Positions 4,578-5,357 of a DNA stretch of 5,357 bases are shown one piece after another (within the stretch, counting starts at the first letter, position 1; each line of letters opens with the position of its first letter). The position numbers and the translations under genes were made by a program. The stretch is from Bacillota bacterium (lineage in GTDB: Bacteria > Bacillota > Clostridia > Peptostreptococcales > Anaerovoracaceae), in NCBI GenBank assembly GCA_017431395.1, contig JAFRLD010000221.1, forward strand, positions 1 through 5,357, given 5' to 3'. The notes beneath the pieces were generated by a model. It was given only the letters and a program-made list of their open reading frames with translations. It was not told the origin of the DNA and made no database searches.

Positions 4578-4607
4578 TTGACTACCCCAATCAGCGTACA
4601 CTATAAT
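4578..4607 (+). promoter_or_regulatory. Sigma-A/sigma-70 type promoter for the DUF6125-like gene
   Basis: A -35 box TTGACT (4578-4583) and a perfect -10 box TATAAT (4602-4607) are separated by 18 nt. Transcription would start near 4613-4615, leaving a leader of about 30 nt before ATG 4645. Confidence 0.8.
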
Positions 4608-4644
4608 ATAGACAGAGACTTATGAGAGGGGGCCGTGAAGAAAC

Positions 4645-5160
4645 ATGAACAAAGTACTGCTTGACCTGGATAAAGAACAACTGATCGAATTGGCGGAGAT
4701 CTATTCTAAGAACTGGCTGGCCTGTGATGGCTTTTGGTTTCAGGCTGTGGAGAGACGGCAGGGAATGGATGGCGCCATGGAGTGCGATAAGGAGATATGG
4801 AGATCCTTCACTGTCATAGAGGCGAAGAGGATCAAGGAATTCCTGGGGCTGCCCGAGAGGGCAGGGCTGGCAGGATTGGAGCAGGCAATGAGGTTCAGGC
4901 TGTATGCCAATCTGAACGATGAATCATATGAGATCCGTGGGAACACGATGGTGTACCGGACGCTGAACTGCCGGGTGCAGAGGGCCAGAAGCCGAAAGGG
5001 CATGGAGTGGCACCCTTGCAAGGCGATCGGGGAGATCGAATACGCGGAATTCGCGAAGGTGATCGATGACCGGATCCGCTGCGAATGCATCAGCTGCTAT
5101 CCGGATATCACAGAGGATGAGCGCGAGGGCTGCTGCGCATGGAGGTTCACGCTGGACTAA
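4645..5160 (+). CDS. DUF6125-like cysteine-rich cytosolic protein
   Basis: A 171-residue soluble protein without signal peptide or membrane helix. It resembles the DUF6125 ('cytosolic protein') family, which I think is distantly related to L-2-amino-thiazoline-4-carboxylate hydrolase-type proteins; its function is unknown. Landmarks are NWLACDGFWFQAVE (23-36), EIWRSFTVIEAKRI (50-63), RFRLYANLN (83-91), NCRVQRARSRKGM (108-120), PCK (124-126) and the C-terminal cysteine block CECISCYPD (146-154) followed by CCAWRF (163-168). Conserved cysteines at 109, 125, 148, 151 and 164 could bind a metal, which is inference. The gene has its own promoter 38 nt upstream, so it is separate from the operon before it. 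The ribosome site is weak: AGAGGGGG (4625-4632) is 12 nt from the ATG and GAAG is closer. The stop codon lies inside a 24-nt duplication. The family assignment is from motif recall. Confidence 0.75.
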   Translation: MNKVLLDLDKEQLIELAEIYSKNWLACDGFWFQAVERRQGMDGAMECDKEIWRSFTVIEAKRIKEFLGLPERAGLAGLEQAMRFRLYANLNDESYEIRGNTMVYRTLNCRVQRARSRKGMEWHPCKAIGEIEYAEFAKVIDDRIRCECISCYPDITEDEREGCCAWRFTLD

Positions 5161-5191
5161 GCGCCGGAGCAAAAGCTGGACTAAGCACCGG
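5151..5191 (+). repeat. 24-nt duplication over the stop codon of the DUF6125-like gene
   Basis: GCTGGACTAAGCGCCGG (5151-5167) recurs with one change as GCTGGACTAAGCACCGG (5175-5191), 24 nt apart. The first copy encodes the last residues Leu-Asp and the TAA; the second lies just after the gene. Confidence 0.75.
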
Positions 5192-5222
5192 CCCGCACGC
5201 CGGCCCGCACACCGGCCCAAAG
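5187..5222 (+). repeat. 12-nt tandem repeat, three copies
   Basis: ACCGGCCCGCAC (5187), GCCGGCCCGCAC (5199) and ACCGGCCCAAAG (5211), followed by a further CCCGCACGCCG fragment at 5223-5233. The spacer is therefore largely made of slippage-type repeats. The alternating CCGG and GGCC strings can pair, but no single strong terminator with a T-run is visible. Confidence 0.7.
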
Positions 5223-5238
5223 CCCGCACGCCGTTATG

Positions 5239-5244
5239 AAGGAG
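5239..5244 (+). promoter_or_regulatory. Ribosome binding site for the TTG-start dehydrogenase
   Basis: AAGGAG lies 8 nt before TTG 5253. There is no in-frame ATG nearby, so this site decides the unusual TTG start. Confidence 0.75.
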
Positions 5245-5252
5245 AAACTGAT

Positions 5253-5357
5253 TTGAAACGTACATTTGTTGATTTTTCCGGGCAGGTCTGTCTGGTCACA
5301 GGCGCAGGCAGTGCATCCGGAATCGGGTTTGAGACTGCGAAGATTCTGGGCGGACTC
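5253..5357 (+). CDS. Short-chain dehydrogenase/reductase (SDR), N-terminal part
   Basis: The first 35 codons are visible and the gene runs out of the window. From TTG the product begins MKRTFVDFSGQVCLVTGAG and continues SASGIGFETAKILGG. It shows the first beta strand (QVCLVTG) and the dinucleotide-binding glycine motif TGAGSASGIG at residues 16-25, a form of the SDR TGxxxGxG pattern lengthened by two residues. SDR enzymes are usually about 250 residues and use NAD(P)H to reduce or oxidise carbonyl and hydroxyl groups. FabG-type 3-oxoacyl reductases share this N-terminus, but the substrate cannot be told from so short a piece. TTG is chosen because of AAGGAG 8 nt upstream and because the SDR N-terminus begins here. 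The 92-nt gap before it is filled with tandem repeats and shows no obvious promoter, so it may be read through from the DUF6125-like gene. Confidence 0.88.
   Translation, partial: MKRTFVDFSGQVCLVTGAGSASGIGFETAKILGGL

Noticed and set aside
5236..5256. Mini-frame MKEKLI ending just inside the dehydrogenase start
   Set aside because: Its own start has no ribosome site, and the AAGGAG that would drive the TTG lies inside it. It looks accidental.

Overview
The window is bacterial chromosome, moderately GC-rich by eye. Strong GGAGG-type ribosome binding sites, tightly packed or overlapping short genes, one textbook sigma-A type promoter, and families such as a short COG2388-type GNAT, a DUF6487-type zinc ribbon and a DUF6125-like cysteine protein suggest a gut-type anaerobic Firmicute (Clostridia). 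This placement is inference; no rRNA or marker gene is present, and another Gram-positive anaerobe such as a coriobacterium cannot be excluded.

Region 1 (2-3638) is a one-direction run of eight small genes. In order they are: the C-terminal end of an ElaA-type acetyltransferase, an alpha/beta hydrolase, a P-loop nucleoside/nucleotide-type kinase translationally coupled to the hydrolase, a DUF1810 protein, a DUF6487-type zinc ribbon, a short COG2388-type GNAT, a larger GNAT, and a 66-residue exported or membrane-anchored peptide with a CPAAGC motif. Gaps are mostly 5-40 nt, so genes 1-7 look like one transcription unit. The products look like a loose set of small-molecule modifying enzymes (acylation, hydrolysis, phosphorylation) and not one obvious pathway. 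The run closes at a strong intrinsic terminator (3718-3760).

Region 2 (about 3639-4644) has no convincing gene. Its first 700 bases are an unusual stack of palindromic repeats: a 13-nt tandem repeat; the terminator followed by two diverged copies of its hairpin sequence; three copies of a 55-nt hairpin with exact 17/21/17 architecture and an invariant TTCGCGATT inner arm; a GC-rich hairpin-linker-hairpin-linker-hairpin array; and a perfect 34-bp palindrome. About 230 bases of more AT-rich spacer follow, then a promoter (TTGACT, 18 nt, TATAAT).

Region 3 (4645-5357) holds a DUF6125-like cysteine-rich cytosolic protein driven by that promoter, a short intergenic stretch of 24-nt and 12-nt tandem repeats, and the first 35 codons of a short-chain dehydrogenase/reductase starting at TTG.

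The genes are ordinary accessory housekeeping types. The item most worth following up is the repeat island, especially the three 55-nt elements, where the pattern of arm changes hints at selection for the folded structure. I see no CRISPR array, transposase, integrase, tRNA or rRNA.
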